NCBI GenBank assembly: GCA_049115935.1
Contig: JAGDZK010000005.1
Span: 62,001-126,000 of the forward strand
Reading direction: 5' to 3'
Source: Bermanella sp049115935
GTDB lineage: Bacteria > Pseudomonadota > Gammaproteobacteria > Pseudomonadales > Oceanobacteraceae
Length of the DNA: 64,000 nucleotides
In this document: positions 17,690-25,927 of the stretch, piece by piece
Numbering within the stretch: the stretch's first letter is position 1
How the letters are laid out: each line of letters starts with the position of its first letter
Position numbers and translations under genes: made by a program
Notes under the pieces: model-generated
What the model was told of the DNA's origin: nothing
What the model saw: only the letters and a program-made list of their open reading frames with translations
Databases searched by the model: none

Positions 17690-17714
17690 TCGCTCACTAA
17701 GCCATAGTGAGCGA
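17690..17714. repeat. Hairpin between hisB and hisH
   Basis: TCGCTCACTA (17690-17699) and TAGTGAGCGA (17705-17714) form a perfect 10-bp stem with loop AGCCA, 67 nt before hisH. There is no T-run on the + strand, so it is not a normal terminator of hisB; it could attenuate transcription or stabilise the messenger. Confidence 0.55.
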
Positions 17715-17781
17715 CGCCAAAACAAAACAAAAATTCTGAAGAGTTTTTAGCACTGTATTGGCAAGCGTAATAGGCTTGACT

Positions 17782-18441
17782 ATGAAAAGTAAAATTTGTG
17801 CAGTCATTGATTATGGCATGGGCAACCTACACAGCGCTTCCAAAGCATTGGAACACGCTGGCAACGATACATCCGTCATCGTTACTTCTGATCCTGAAAC
17901 CATCCTCAAAGCCGACCACGTAGTATTACCCGGTGTGGGTGCCATGCGCGATTGCATGGGCGAAATCCTGCGCTTAGGGGTTGATCAAGTGGTGGCCGAA
18001 GTAGCCAAAAGCAAACCGCTATTAGGTATCTGTGTGGGCATGCAAGCCATGATGCATCACAGCGAAGAAAACGGCGGCGTTGAATGTTTAAAATATTTCC
18101 CTGGCAAAGTGCAGTTTTTTGGTAACGATTTAATTGAAACCCAAGGCACACAAACTGGTGAAAAATTAAAAGTCCCTCACATGGGCTGGAACCAGGTATC
18201 ACAAGTGGCGCACCCTATGTGGAACAACATCGCTGACAATAGCCGTTTTTATTTTGTGCACAGCTATTTTGTCACCGCAGAAAATGAACAACACATAAAA
18301 GGCCGCGGTCATTATGGCAAAGACTTTGTAGCCGCTATCGGTCAAGACAATGTTTTTGCCGTGCAGTTTCACCCAGAAAAAAGTCACACCGCGGGTTTGC
18401 AGTTGTTAGAGAACTTTTTAAATTGGGACGGGCAAGCTTAA
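17782..18441 (+). CDS. hisH: Imidazole glycerol phosphate synthase, glutaminase subunit
   Basis: Hydrolyses glutamine and channels ammonia to HisF. The 219-aa class I amidotransferase has nucleophile Cys84 in GICVGMQAM, and His197 and Glu199 in QFHPEKS, plus the oxyanion strand PGVGAMRDCM (50-59). The ATG at 17782 gives the canonical MKSKICAVIDYGMGNLHS start; an in-frame TTG 24 nt upstream is not needed. In most relatives hisA follows directly; here the stop is followed by heptad repeats and palindromes and then hisF. Confidence 0.97.
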   Translation: MKSKICAVIDYGMGNLHSASKALEHAGNDTSVIVTSDPETILKADHVVLPGVGAMRDCMGEILRLGVDQVVAEVAKSKPLLGICVGMQAMMHHSEENGGVECLKYFPGKVQFFGNDLIETQGTQTGEKLKVPHMGWNQVSQVAHPMWNNIADNSRFYFVHSYFVTAENEQHIKGRGHYGKDFVAAIGQDNVFAVQFHPEKSHTAGLQLLENFLNWDGQA

Positions 18442-18444
18442 ACA

Positions 18445-18493
18445 GGAGACGGGAGACGGGAGACGGGAGACGGGAGACGGGAGACGGGAGACG
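18445..18493 (+). repeat. Perfect heptad array (GGAGACG) x 7
   Basis: Seven exact head-to-tail copies of GGAGACG, beginning 3 nt after the hisH stop. This is the most regular member of the dispersed heptad family in this window. Confidence 0.97.
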
Positions 18494-18571
18494 CAGCTAG
18501 AGTGTTCGCTTCGTTTGAGTCAACCATTCTTTCATCACTGTATTTTAGACCCGAATTCAGTTTTGACTCTC
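18494..18571. other. hisH-hisF gap, first part
   Basis: The hisH-hisF interval is 377 nt (18442-18818) with no gene. This part holds no recognisable element. The rest holds the heptad array at 18445 and the large palindrome at 18572; the final 146 nt before hisF (18673-18818) show no frame resembling hisA. Confidence 0.6.
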
Positions 18572-18672
18572 CGTAGGATGGGTTAGATTGAGCGCAGCGA
18601 AATCGTAACCCATCAACAATATTAGCTTTAAACTTGATGGGTTACGCTCGTACCTCGCTAACCCATCCTACG
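18572..18672. repeat. Nested palindromic element (REP/MITE-like), long form
   Basis: A 101-bp element with 15-bp perfect terminal inverted repeats (CGTAGGATGGGTTAG at 18572-18586; complement at 18658-18672). Inside is a second perfect 13-bp pair (CGTAACCCATCAA 18604-18616 / TTGATGGGTTACG 18634-18646). A shorter relative lies after hisF. Confidence 0.92.
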
Positions 18673-18818
18673 AAACAATTTTATAATAAGCTGTATTGGA
18701 TGCAGTTAAGACAAGGCATCAATATTTTTTCGCGAGGCGCATAGCAGCGCTATGTAACGAGTGAAAAAATATTTATAACGCCGTATTAACAAACTCCAAT
18801 AAGCGGGAAAGATGAATC

Positions 18819-19592
18819 ATGGGATTAGCGAAAAGAATCATACCTTGTTTAGACGTCGAAGGCGGCCGCGTAGTTAAAGGCGTCCAGTTTGTCGACATCC
18901 GCGACGCAGGTGACCCCGTAGAAGTCGCCAAACGTTACGACGAACAAGGTGCCGATGAAATCACCTTTTTAGACATCACTGCATCACATGAAGGCCGCGA
19001 TACAACCATTCACATGGTGCAAGCCATTGCCGAGCAAGTATTTATCCCGCTTACAGTTGGCGGGGGTATTCGCGCCATTGAAGACATTCGCAATATGTTA
19101 AACGCAGGTGCCGATAAAGTTTCCATTAATAGCGCCGCCATTACCAATCCAGAATTTGTTCGCGAAGCCGCCGAAAAATTTGGCAGCCAATGTATCGTGA
19201 TTGCCATTGATGCAAAAAAAGTAAGTACCGATGGCGAAGAAAATAAGTGGGAAATCTTTACCCACGGCGGTCGTAAACCAACCGGTATTGACGCCATTGA
19301 ATGGGCGGTAAAAATGACGGAATTTGGCGCAGGCGAAGTACTCTTAACCTCAATGGATAAAGACGGCGTAAAAACCGGCTTTGATATCGAACTCACGCGT
19401 GCGATTTCTGACGCGGTCAACGTACCTGTTATTGCATCAGGTGGTGTGGGTAATTTACAACACTTAGCGGACGGCGTGACCTTAGGCAAAGCGGATGCCG
19501 TTTTAGCGGCGAGTATTTTTCACTTTGGTGAACATACCGTACAAGAAGCCAAAGAGCATATGCAAGCGCAAGGTATAGAAGTTAGGCTTTAA
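18819..19592 (+). CDS. hisF: Imidazole glycerol phosphate synthase, cyclase subunit
   Basis: Uses ammonia from HisH to close the imidazole ring, releasing AICAR. The 257-aa TIM barrel has the two catalytic aspartates (Asp12 in IPCLDV, Asp131 in VIAIDAKK), and the phosphate-binding glycines in VGGGIR (80-85) and ASGGVG (about 210). Length is normal. It follows the repeat-filled gap where hisA usually lies, and is convergent with algR. Confidence 0.98.
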   Translation: MGLAKRIIPCLDVEGGRVVKGVQFVDIRDAGDPVEVAKRYDEQGADEITFLDITASHEGRDTTIHMVQAIAEQVFIPLTVGGGIRAIEDIRNMLNAGADKVSINSAAITNPEFVREAAEKFGSQCIVIAIDAKKVSTDGEENKWEIFTHGGRKPTGIDAIEWAVKMTEFGAGEVLLTSMDKDGVKTGFDIELTRAISDAVNVPVIASGGVGNLQHLADGVTLGKADAVLAASIFHFGEHTVQEAKEHMQAQGIEVRL

Positions 19593-19598
19593 CGGGAG

Positions 19599-19636
19599 CC
19601 CTTCGACTGCTCGTTCTTCGCGCTCAGGGTGAACGG
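19599..19636. repeat. Fragment of a CCCTTCGAC...CTCAGGGTGAACGG repeat
   Basis: The sequence CCCTTCGACTGCTCG ... CGCTCAGGGTGAACGG after hisF is a form of a short inverted repeat common between genes in many proteobacterial genomes. It joins the palindrome at 19644. Confidence 0.6.
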
Positions 19637-19643
19637 AAGTTAT

Positions 19644-19683
19644 GTAGGATGGGTTACACTCGTACCTCGCTAACCCATCCTAC
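19644..19683. repeat. Nested palindromic element, short form
   Basis: GTAGGATGGGTTA (19644-19656) and its complement (19671-19683) enclose ACTCGTACCTCGC, which is shared with the right half of the 101-bp element at 18572. It looks like an internally deleted copy, and may also end transcription of hisF and algR. Confidence 0.9.
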
Positions 19684-19701
19684 CAATTGTTACTCCATTC
19701 T

Positions 19702-20424
19702 TTACAGCGCTTTAACCAACTTGCGCACTTCTGCTAAATGCCTTCTAGAAATAGCCACCAATTCCTTAAAACCATTCAAGCGCAAAGCCACACTGCCATC
19801 CTCGCATTTCTCTAATCCTAGTATAGCGGCTTTACGCACAAGGGAATTGCGATGCACACGAATAAATTTTTCAGTAAATTCATTTTCTAAATCTTTAAGC
19901 GGCTCATCAATTAATACTTCACCGTTTTTATGAATCACCGAAATGTATTTTTGTTCTGCTTTAAATAAAACAATATTTTCAACCGCCACCAACTCTAAAC
20001 CTTGATGGGTTTTAGCACTTATATGACTGCGACAAGCATCTTTATGTAATGCAATTGACTGTGCTTTATTAATTTTATCTAAACGAGAAAACGCTATTTT
20101 TAATTCTTCTTTACGCACAGGTTTTAATAAATACCCAACCGCTTGTACGTTAAATGCCTCAATGGCAAATTCGTCATAGGCAGTACAAAAAATAATGGCT
20201 GGCGGCGTATCTAACTGTGCAAGGTGACGAGCGGCTTCTAGCCCGTCCATGGTTGGCATTTGTATATCCATCAACACCACGTCCGGTATATATTTTTCAA
20301 CCGCGTCAATGGCCTGCACGCCATTACTGGCCACGGCGATGACATCGCCCAGTTGCTCTGTTTCAACAAAGCGCTGTAAACGACTACGGGCGAGTTCTTC
20401 GTCATCTACAATTAATACATTCAT
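19702..20424 (-). CDS. algR: LytTR response regulator, AlgR-like
   Basis: A 240-aa two-component regulator. The receiver domain (1-120) has the acidic pair Asp7-Asp8, phosphoacceptor Asp53 in VLMDIQMP, a threonine/serine region FCTAYDE and a lysine in LLKPVRKEE. A LytTR DNA-binding domain follows (about 137-238, with KYISVIHKNGEVLIDEPL and RVHRNSLV). Its start overlaps the sensor gene by 4 nt. Position beside argH matches algZ-algR of Pseudomonas, where AlgR controls alginate, twitching and virulence genes; the targets here are unknown. Confidence 0.92.
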   Translation of the reverse strand: MNVLIVDDEELARSRLQRFVETEQLGDVIAVASNGVQAIDAVEKYIPDVVLMDIQMPTMDGLEAARHLAQLDTPPAIIFCTAYDEFAIEAFNVQAVGYLLKPVRKEELKIAFSRLDKINKAQSIALHKDACRSHISAKTHQGLELVAVENIVLFKAEQKYISVIHKNGEVLIDEPLKDLENEFTEKFIRVHRNSLVRKAAILGLEKCEDGSVALRLNGFKELVAISRRHLAEVRKLVKAL

Positions 20425-21467
20425 GAGTTGGCTTGAGCGTTAGGATTATAATTAAGATGAATGGTAAAGGTTTTTTCGTCTTGTTCTGTGGTGCTGCTCG
20501 CATCATGGCCATACATGGCTTGTAAGCGATGCTGAATGTTCTCTAGGGCCATTTGATTGCCACTTTCATGGCGCTGATGTTGCGCAGTACAAACTGGGTT
20601 ACTCACCTTTATATGTAAACGTGTTTGTTTGCTATAAATATTTATATGAACAATTCCACCTTGTTCGCTAGGCGCAATGCCATGATAAATAGCATTTTCA
20701 ATAAGAGGCTGTAACGTTAACAGTGGAATACTGGTTTCTTCGGCTGCATCTATTTGCCATTCAACGTTTAAGCGCTCACCTAATCTTAACTGCTCGATGT
20801 TGATGTATTTTTTACATAACGCCACTTCTTGTTGCAGTGTGGTTTGCGCCCCTGCCATTTTTAGGCTGGCGCGAAATAATTCACTTAAGTCTTCTACCGC
20901 TTGTTCGGCTTTATCTGGGTCCACATGAATTAAGCTGGCAATGATATTCATGCTGTTAAATAAAAAATGAGGTCGAATGCGGCTTTGTAAGGCTTGCATA
21001 CGTGACTGCAATTCACTGCGCGCATGCAAACGACTTTGCATTTGAATATAAAAATAATGCAGTACCAAGGCCGCTAAAATAGCGCTAATCAATTGATTGC
21101 GTAGCAGCCAGTCCCAACTATAACTCTCTAGTAGTAACTCGTTCATACCATACAAGGTGATCAAGCTGATCAGTAAATTTACAGCCTGAATCAAAACAAA
21201 ACTAATCGCCGTTAACTGATTCAAGCTTAATGCTGGAATGTGCAACCTTAACCGACACAAACAGGCGGCGCTCACTAACACCAACCACTGCACATAAAAC
21301 GAGAGTAATCCAAATTGCTCCCAGCTAAAATGCTGCGCCCCACTGGATAATAAAATCAGCACAATCACCAACGCTTGGCTAAATAGAATCAACCACAACA
21401 CAGCCCGCACTTGGCATAAGTCGGGGATCAGCTCTTTTGCATCAATAGATTGTTTAGATGTTGCCAC
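20421..21467 (-). CDS. algZ: LytS/AlgZ-type sensor histidine kinase
   Basis: A 348-aa inner-membrane sensor with about four membrane segments in the first 140 residues, then a HisKA_7TM/LytS-type kinase: His167 in RIRPHFLFNSMN and an ATPase core with LQPLIENAIYHGI (about 253-265). This phosphorylation motif is typical of LytS/AlgZ (FimS). The downstream algR gene overlaps it by 4 nt. It diverges from argH, as in Pseudomonas. A long periplasmic sensor domain is absent, so the signal is probably sensed in the membrane. Confidence 0.9.
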   Translation of the reverse strand: MATSKQSIDAKELIPDLCQVRAVLWLILFSQALVIVLILLSSGAQHFSWEQFGLLSFYVQWLVLVSAACLCRLRLHIPALSLNQLTAISFVLIQAVNLLISLITLYGMNELLLESYSWDWLLRNQLISAILAALVLHYFYIQMQSRLHARSELQSRMQALQSRIRPHFLFNSMNIIASLIHVDPDKAEQAVEDLSELFRASLKMAGAQTTLQQEVALCKKYINIEQLRLGERLNVEWQIDAAEETSIPLLTLQPLIENAIYHGIAPSEQGGIVHINIYSKQTRLHIKVSNPVCTAQHQRHESGNQMALENIQHRLQAMYGHDASSTTEQDEKTFTIHLNYNPNAQANS

Positions 21468-21603
21468 AATGAGTCCTTCTTATTATGGACAAAGTCTGTC
21501 CCATTAAAGGCTTTGGCTCAAGCCTATTCAGCTTGATCGACCCGATTTACGGATAAGTGGTGCTCATAAGGCTATGCTCAGTGTTGAACCGCCTCATATC
21601 CTG

Positions 21604-21609
21604 TATAAT
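21604..21609 (+). promoter_or_regulatory. Candidate -10 box of argH
   Basis: A perfect TATAAT followed by GCGCCC lies 61 nt before the argH start. The best -35 (TTGAAC at 21584) is only 14 bp away, so the promoter is likely but not well formed. Confidence 0.45.
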
Positions 21610-21669
21610 GCGCCCAATTTTTATCCGTTTAGCCGTCCTCAGCTTGCCTGAGTAGAAGTGAGAACTAAT

Positions 21670-23061
21670 ATGAGCCAGCAAACTAACTCCGCATGGGGTG
21701 GCCGTTTTTCAGAAGCCACAGACGCCTTTGTACAACGCTTTACTGCATCGGTTGAATTTGACCAGCGCATGTACGCCCAAGACATCCAAGGCTCCATCGC
21801 CCACGCCACCATGTTGGCCAAAGTTGGCGTATTAACTGACACTGAGCGTGATGACATCATCAAAGGTCTAGGCGAAATCAAAGCGGACATTGAAGCGGGC
21901 AATTTTGAGTGGAGCATCGCGCTTGAAGATGTTCACATGAACATCGAAGCCGCCCTAACCGCTAAAATTGGCATTACCGGTAAAAAGTTACACACAGGCC
22001 GTTCTCGTAACGATCAAGTGGCCACGGATATCCGTTTATACCTGCGTGACGAAATTGATCACATGAGCGCTGAAATTACCCGTCTACAAACGGGCCTGAT
22101 TGAACTGGCCACAAAAGAAGCGGACACCATCATGCCGGGCTTCACTCATTTACAAACCGCGCAACCGGTTACCTTTGGTCACCATTTGCTGGCTTGGAAT
22201 GAAATGTTAGAGCGTGACTTCGCCCGCCTACAAGATTGCCGCAAACGTACAAACGTTATGCCACTAGGTGCAGCGGCCCTTGCCGGTACAACCTACCCAA
22301 TCGACCGTGCCATGACCGCCGAACTATTAGGGTTTGATGCCCCAACTGAAAACAGCCTAGACAGCGTATCCGATCGTGATTTTGCCATCGAATTCACTGC
22401 TGCCTGCGCCACCATCATGATGCACTTAAGCCGCTTCAGCGAAGAATTAGTGCTTTGGGCCAGCGCGCAATTTAACTTCATTGATTTGCCTGACCGCTTT
22501 TGCACAGGCTCATCCATCATGCCGCAAAAGAAAAACCCTGACGTGCCTGAATTAGTGCGTGGTAAAGCGGGTCGTATCTTTGGTCACCTAATGGGTTTAT
22601 TAACCCTGATGAAGTCTCAACCGTTGGCATATAACAAAGACAACCAAGAAGACAAAGAGCCTTTATTCGATACCATCGACAACGTGGGCGGCAGCTTACG
22701 CGCCTTCGCTGACATGATACCCCATGTGGTTTCGAAAAAAGAAGTCATGCGTGAAGCGGCCCTTCGTGGTTTCTCCACCGCTACCGATTTAGCTGATTAC
22801 CTTGTACGCAAAGGCGTGGCCTTCCGTGACTCTCACGAAATTGTGGGCAGCGCTGTGGGTTATGGTGTTAAAACCGGTAAAGACCTAGGTGAAATGTCAT
22901 TAGAAGAGCTGCAACAGTTTGGCGACATGATTACCGATGACGTGTTTGATGTATTAACCCTTGAAGGCTCAGTGGCCGCTCGTGATCACTTGGGGGGTAC
23001 TGCACCTAATCAAGTGCGTGCAGCGGCGAAGCGTGCAGCTGAGAAATTGGCCCAGCGTTAA
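21670..23061 (+). CDS. argH: Argininosuccinate lyase
   Basis: Last step of arginine synthesis: splits argininosuccinate to arginine and fumarate. From the ATG at 21670 it is 463 aa; an in-frame GTG 12 nt upstream is less likely because MSQQTNSAWGGRFSE is the usual N-terminus. The fumarase-superfamily signature GSSIMPQKKNPD is near residue 280, with HTGRSRNDQVATD (about 112-124) and the THLQTAQPV histidine region (about 156-164). The gene is divergent from algZ. Confidence 0.98.
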   Translation: MSQQTNSAWGGRFSEATDAFVQRFTASVEFDQRMYAQDIQGSIAHATMLAKVGVLTDTERDDIIKGLGEIKADIEAGNFEWSIALEDVHMNIEAALTAKIGITGKKLHTGRSRNDQVATDIRLYLRDEIDHMSAEITRLQTGLIELATKEADTIMPGFTHLQTAQPVTFGHHLLAWNEMLERDFARLQDCRKRTNVMPLGAAALAGTTYPIDRAMTAELLGFDAPTENSLDSVSDRDFAIEFTAACATIMMHLSRFSEELVLWASAQFNFIDLPDRFCTGSSIMPQKKNPDVPELVRGKAGRIFGHLMGLLTLMKSQPLAYNKDNQEDKEPLFDTIDNVGGSLRAFADMIPHVVSKKEVMREAALRGFSTATDLADYLVRKGVAFRDSHEIVGSAVGYGVKTGKDLGEMSLEELQQFGDMITDDVFDVLTLEGSVAARDHLGGTAPNQVRAAAKRAAEKLAQR

Positions 23062-23064
23062 TTT

Positions 23065-23119
23065 GTAGGGTGGGCATTGCCCACCAGCAACTGTTTGTGC
23101 CGGGCAATGCCCGACCTAC
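23065..23119. repeat. Double-hairpin repeat after argH
   Basis: Two hairpins (GTGGGCATTGCCCAC and CGGGCAATGCCCG) whose outer ends are also near-complementary (GTAGGG... / ...GACCTAC). A partial relative ending in TGCCTGACCTAC lies at 54.8 kb. Confidence 0.8.
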
Positions 23120-23140
23120 TTTTTGAAGCTTTAAAAATAT

Positions 23141-23170
23141 AAAACCGCTTGTGGCAACACAAGCGGTTTT
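23141..23170. terminator. Bidirectional terminator between argH and ridA
   Basis: A 13-bp perfect stem (AAAACCGCTTGTG 23141-23153, loop GCAA, complement 23158-23170) with A and T runs on the flanks. Confidence 0.92.
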
Positions 23171-23221
23171 ATATTTTCGGTCGCGGGGCAACCTCGTACA
23201 ACTGTCATGAGATCTTTAGAG

Positions 23222-23249
23222 CGTCTTACGTCTCGCATCCAACATCTCA
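23222..23249 (-). repeat. Diverged heptad array before the ridA stop
   Basis: Units CGTCTTA, CGTCTCG, CATCCAA, CATCTCA in exact 7-nt phase, reverse orientation of the AGACG family. The first two units match those before ubiD and at 34.2 kb almost exactly. Confidence 0.7.
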
Positions 23250-23259
23250 CATTTATAAA

Positions 23260-23640
23260 TCAAGGCAGCTCTAACACACCATCCATTTCTACTTCCGCAT
23301 CTTTTGGTAAGGCCGAAATTTGAACAGCTGCACGGGCTGGGTAAGGTTGTTCAAAATATTCCGCCATGATGGCATTCACTTTAGCAAAGTTGCCAAGGTC
23401 GGTTAAAAAGATATTTAATTTTGCGATGTCTTGTAATGTACCACCCGCTGCTTCACACACTGCGATTAGGTTATCAAATACGCGGCGTACGTTATCTTCA
23501 AATGTGCCTTCGATCATTTCCATGGTTTCAGGTACTAATGGAATTTGTCCAGAAAGATAAACGGTTTTACCCACTTTTACCGCTTGTGAATATGTGCCGA
23601 TGGCTTGTGGGGCTTTGTCTGTATTGATGATTTCTTTCAT
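23260..23640 (-). CDS. ridA: RidA family reactive intermediate deaminase
   Basis: Hydrolyses reactive enamine/imine intermediates released by PLP enzymes such as threonine dehydratase. From the ATG at 23640 it is 126 aa, starting MKEIINTDKAPQAIGTYSQ; the longer frame to 23658 lacks homology. Key features are VYLSGQIP (about 26-33), the substrate-binding arginine in YPARAAVQI (about 106-114) and a glutamate in the C-terminal AEVEMDGVLE. It follows spoT on the same strand, as in Pseudomonas. Confidence 0.95.
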   Translation of the reverse strand: MKEIINTDKAPQAIGTYSQAVKVGKTVYLSGQIPLVPETMEMIEGTFEDNVRRVFDNLIAVCEAAGGTLQDIAKLNIFLTDLGNFAKVNAIMAEYFEQPYPARAAVQISALPKDAEVEMDGVLELP

Positions 23641-23693
23641 GTTGGCTCCTAAATACAAGCAGGTTTTATATTATTAGATGAGTCTAGTTAGCA

Positions 23694-23730
23694 AAAACCC
23701 ATATGTGTGAACACATATGGGTTTTATTTT
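23694..23730 (-). terminator. spoT terminator
   Basis: A 15-bp perfect stem (AAAACCCATATGTGT 23694-23708 / complement 23711-23725) between spoT and ridA. Read on the minus strand it is followed by TTTTTGC; the plus strand also has a long T-run. Confidence 0.85.
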
Positions 23731-23748
23731 TTTATCACGCCGTTACGG

Positions 23749-25881
23749 TTATTTACTGGCGTTTTTTAAGCGGGTGATTTTATTGACCGCTTTGTTTTTA
23801 CGTAATTTGCGCATCACATCTGCAAGATGTTTACGACCGTGTACCCCAATGCGTAAGCTCATAACACTGAGTTTGGCGTCTTTATCTTCAACGCTAATTT
23901 GCTCAAGATTACCATCAGCCTCGGTTACAGCGGCGGCCATTTGTGCCACAAGGCCACGACCATTCTCAACCCATGCGCGTAATGTCACAGAGAAATCTTC
24001 TTTGATTTTATCGTCCCAAATAAGCGGCAGACACTTATCGGTTTGATCAATCAGCTCTAACATATTCTTACAGGTATTGGTGTGTACCACTAAGCCGCGA
24101 CCGGAGCTTGAGTAACCCACAATTTGATCACCAGGTATTGGGCTACAACATTTAGCGTAACTGACCACGCCACCTTCTTTGCCGTTAATACTGAACACGC
24201 CTTCACTACTAATTGAGCTGACGCCGTCTTCTTTGCCTAATACAAATACGGCTAAGCGTCGTGCAATGGCTTGAGGCGCGCGCGCACCAAGACCAATCTC
24301 TTCAAGCAAAGCATCAAATTGTTTTACATTAAATTCTTTGATTAAGTGCTCTAAATGAATGGCATCAATTTCATCAAGATTCAAATGGAACATGCTCACG
24401 GCACTTGCTAACAAACGACGACCAAGTGAGACGGATTCGTCTTGTTTTTGGTTTTTCAGGTAATGGCGAATATTACTGCGCGCTTTGGAGGTCACCACAA
24501 AATTTAACCACGACGGGTTCGGGGAGGCACCTGGTGCGGTAATGATTTCAACGCTTTGTCCGCTCACCAATTTTGTACTTAATGGCGCAAGCTGGTGGTC
24601 AATGCGACAACCCACACAGGAGTTACCAACGTCCGTATGCACACTATAAGCAAAGTCCACCACGGTACTTTCTTTGGGCATTTCTACAATGCGCCCTTTT
24701 GGCGTAAAGATATAAATATCATCTGGGAATAAATCCACTTTTACGCTTTCAATAAATTCTTGCGGATTACCGGCACGCTGTTGTAGTTCAAGCAAACCTT
24801 GCACCCACTGACGGGCACGTTTGTTACCTTTGCTTTCGGTTTCACCTTCTTCGTCTTTATAAAGCCAATGGGCGGCGATGCCGTTATGGGCCATGGCTTC
24901 CATTTCTTCGGTGCGAATTTGGATCTCTATATGCACACCTCCCAGCCCCACAACCGAGGTATGTAACGACTGATAGCCATTGGCTTTAGGGATGGCGATG
25001 TAATCTTTGAACCGTCCGGGTACCGGCTTATATTGGTTGTGTATAAAACCAAGGGCGCGGTAACAGCTGTCTACGTTATCCACAATGAGGCGGAAACCAT
25101 AAACATCCATAATCTGTTTGAAGGATTTTTTTTGCTCCTTCATTTTGCGATAAATCGAATAAAGGTGTTTTTCGCGGCCAATCACGCGGGCATCCAAACC
25201 TTCTTCTTTTAAACGCTTTTTAATGGCCTTGCTGATTTTATCCACCAGCTCGCTGCGATTACCACGGGCCGCTTTGACGGCTTTGCGAATCATGTTGGAG
25301 CGCATTGGATGTTTGGCGTTAAAACATAAGTCTTCTAGCTCAATTCGAATGTTACTAATGCCCAAACGGTTGGCAATGGGGGCATAAATTTCGAGGGTTT
25401 CACGAGCGATACGACGCTTTTTCTCTGGCGGCATGGAATCCAGCGTGCGCATATTGTGTAAGCGGTCAGCCAGTTTTACCAAGATCACACGGATATCACG
25501 GGCCATGGCCATGGCCATTTTTTGGAAGTTACCCGCTTGTTTTTCTTCTTGGCTTTCAAACTTAATGTGAGTCAGCTTGCTAACACCATCCACCAGTTCA
25601 GAGACGGTTTCGCCAAACTGTTCAACTAACGCATCTTTGGGAACGGCTGTGTCTTCAATCACATCATGCAGCATGGCCGCCATTAGGCTTTGTGGGTCCA
25701 TGTGCATTTCAGAAAGGATATTAGCCACCGCCAGCGGGTGAATAATATAAGGATCACCACTACGACGATACTGGCCTTCGTGGGCTTGCTCGGCGTAATA
25801 GTATGCCCGGCAAACCTGATTGATTTGCTCGGGCTCAAGATAGCTGCTTAAGCGCTCGGCTAATGCATCTATTGTTGGCAC
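23749..25881 (-). CDS. spoT: Bifunctional (p)ppGpp synthase/hydrolase SpoT
   Basis: Sets the alarmone level in the stringent response. The 710-aa protein contains an HD hydrolase domain (about 25-180; HPLAVANIL near 48 and HDVIEDT near 72), a synthetase domain (about 235-350; YGFRLIVD, YKPVPGRFKDYIAIPKANGYQSLH), a TGS domain (about 385-450), helical and zinc-finger-like regions with a CC motif (AKCCSPIPGD, near 610), and a C-terminal ACT domain. The intact HD motif argues for SpoT, not RelA. It follows rpoZ, as in most gammaproteobacteria, with a 46-nt gap. Confidence 0.97.
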   Translation of the reverse strand: MPTIDALAERLSSYLEPEQINQVCRAYYYAEQAHEGQYRRSGDPYIIHPLAVANILSEMHMDPQSLMAAMLHDVIEDTAVPKDALVEQFGETVSELVDGVSKLTHIKFESQEEKQAGNFQKMAMAMARDIRVILVKLADRLHNMRTLDSMPPEKKRRIARETLEIYAPIANRLGISNIRIELEDLCFNAKHPMRSNMIRKAVKAARGNRSELVDKISKAIKKRLKEEGLDARVIGREKHLYSIYRKMKEQKKSFKQIMDVYGFRLIVDNVDSCYRALGFIHNQYKPVPGRFKDYIAIPKANGYQSLHTSVVGLGGVHIEIQIRTEEMEAMAHNGIAAHWLYKDEEGETESKGNKRARQWVQGLLELQQRAGNPQEFIESVKVDLFPDDIYIFTPKGRIVEMPKESTVVDFAYSVHTDVGNSCVGCRIDHQLAPLSTKLVSGQSVEIITAPGASPNPSWLNFVVTSKARSNIRHYLKNQKQDESVSLGRRLLASAVSMFHLNLDEIDAIHLEHLIKEFNVKQFDALLEEIGLGARAPQAIARRLAVFVLGKEDGVSSISSEGVFSINGKEGGVVSYAKCCSPIPGDQIVGYSSSGRGLVVHTNTCKNMLELIDQTDKCLPLIWDDKIKEDFSVTLRAWVENGRGLVAQMAAAVTEADGNLEQISVEDKDAKLSVMSLRIGVHGRKHLADVMRKLRKNKAVNKITRLKNASK

Positions 25882-25927
25882 CCTTTACCTCCTAATTCTT
25901 GCTGGCAAAGTAAGGATGCTTTCATAC

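Noticed and set aside
18445..18493. CRISPR array
   Set aside because: The unit is 7 bp with no spacers; it is a simple tandem repeat.
19010..19489. 159-aa reading frame opposite hisF
   Set aside because: Complement of a strongly conserved gene; its composition is that of an antisense shadow.
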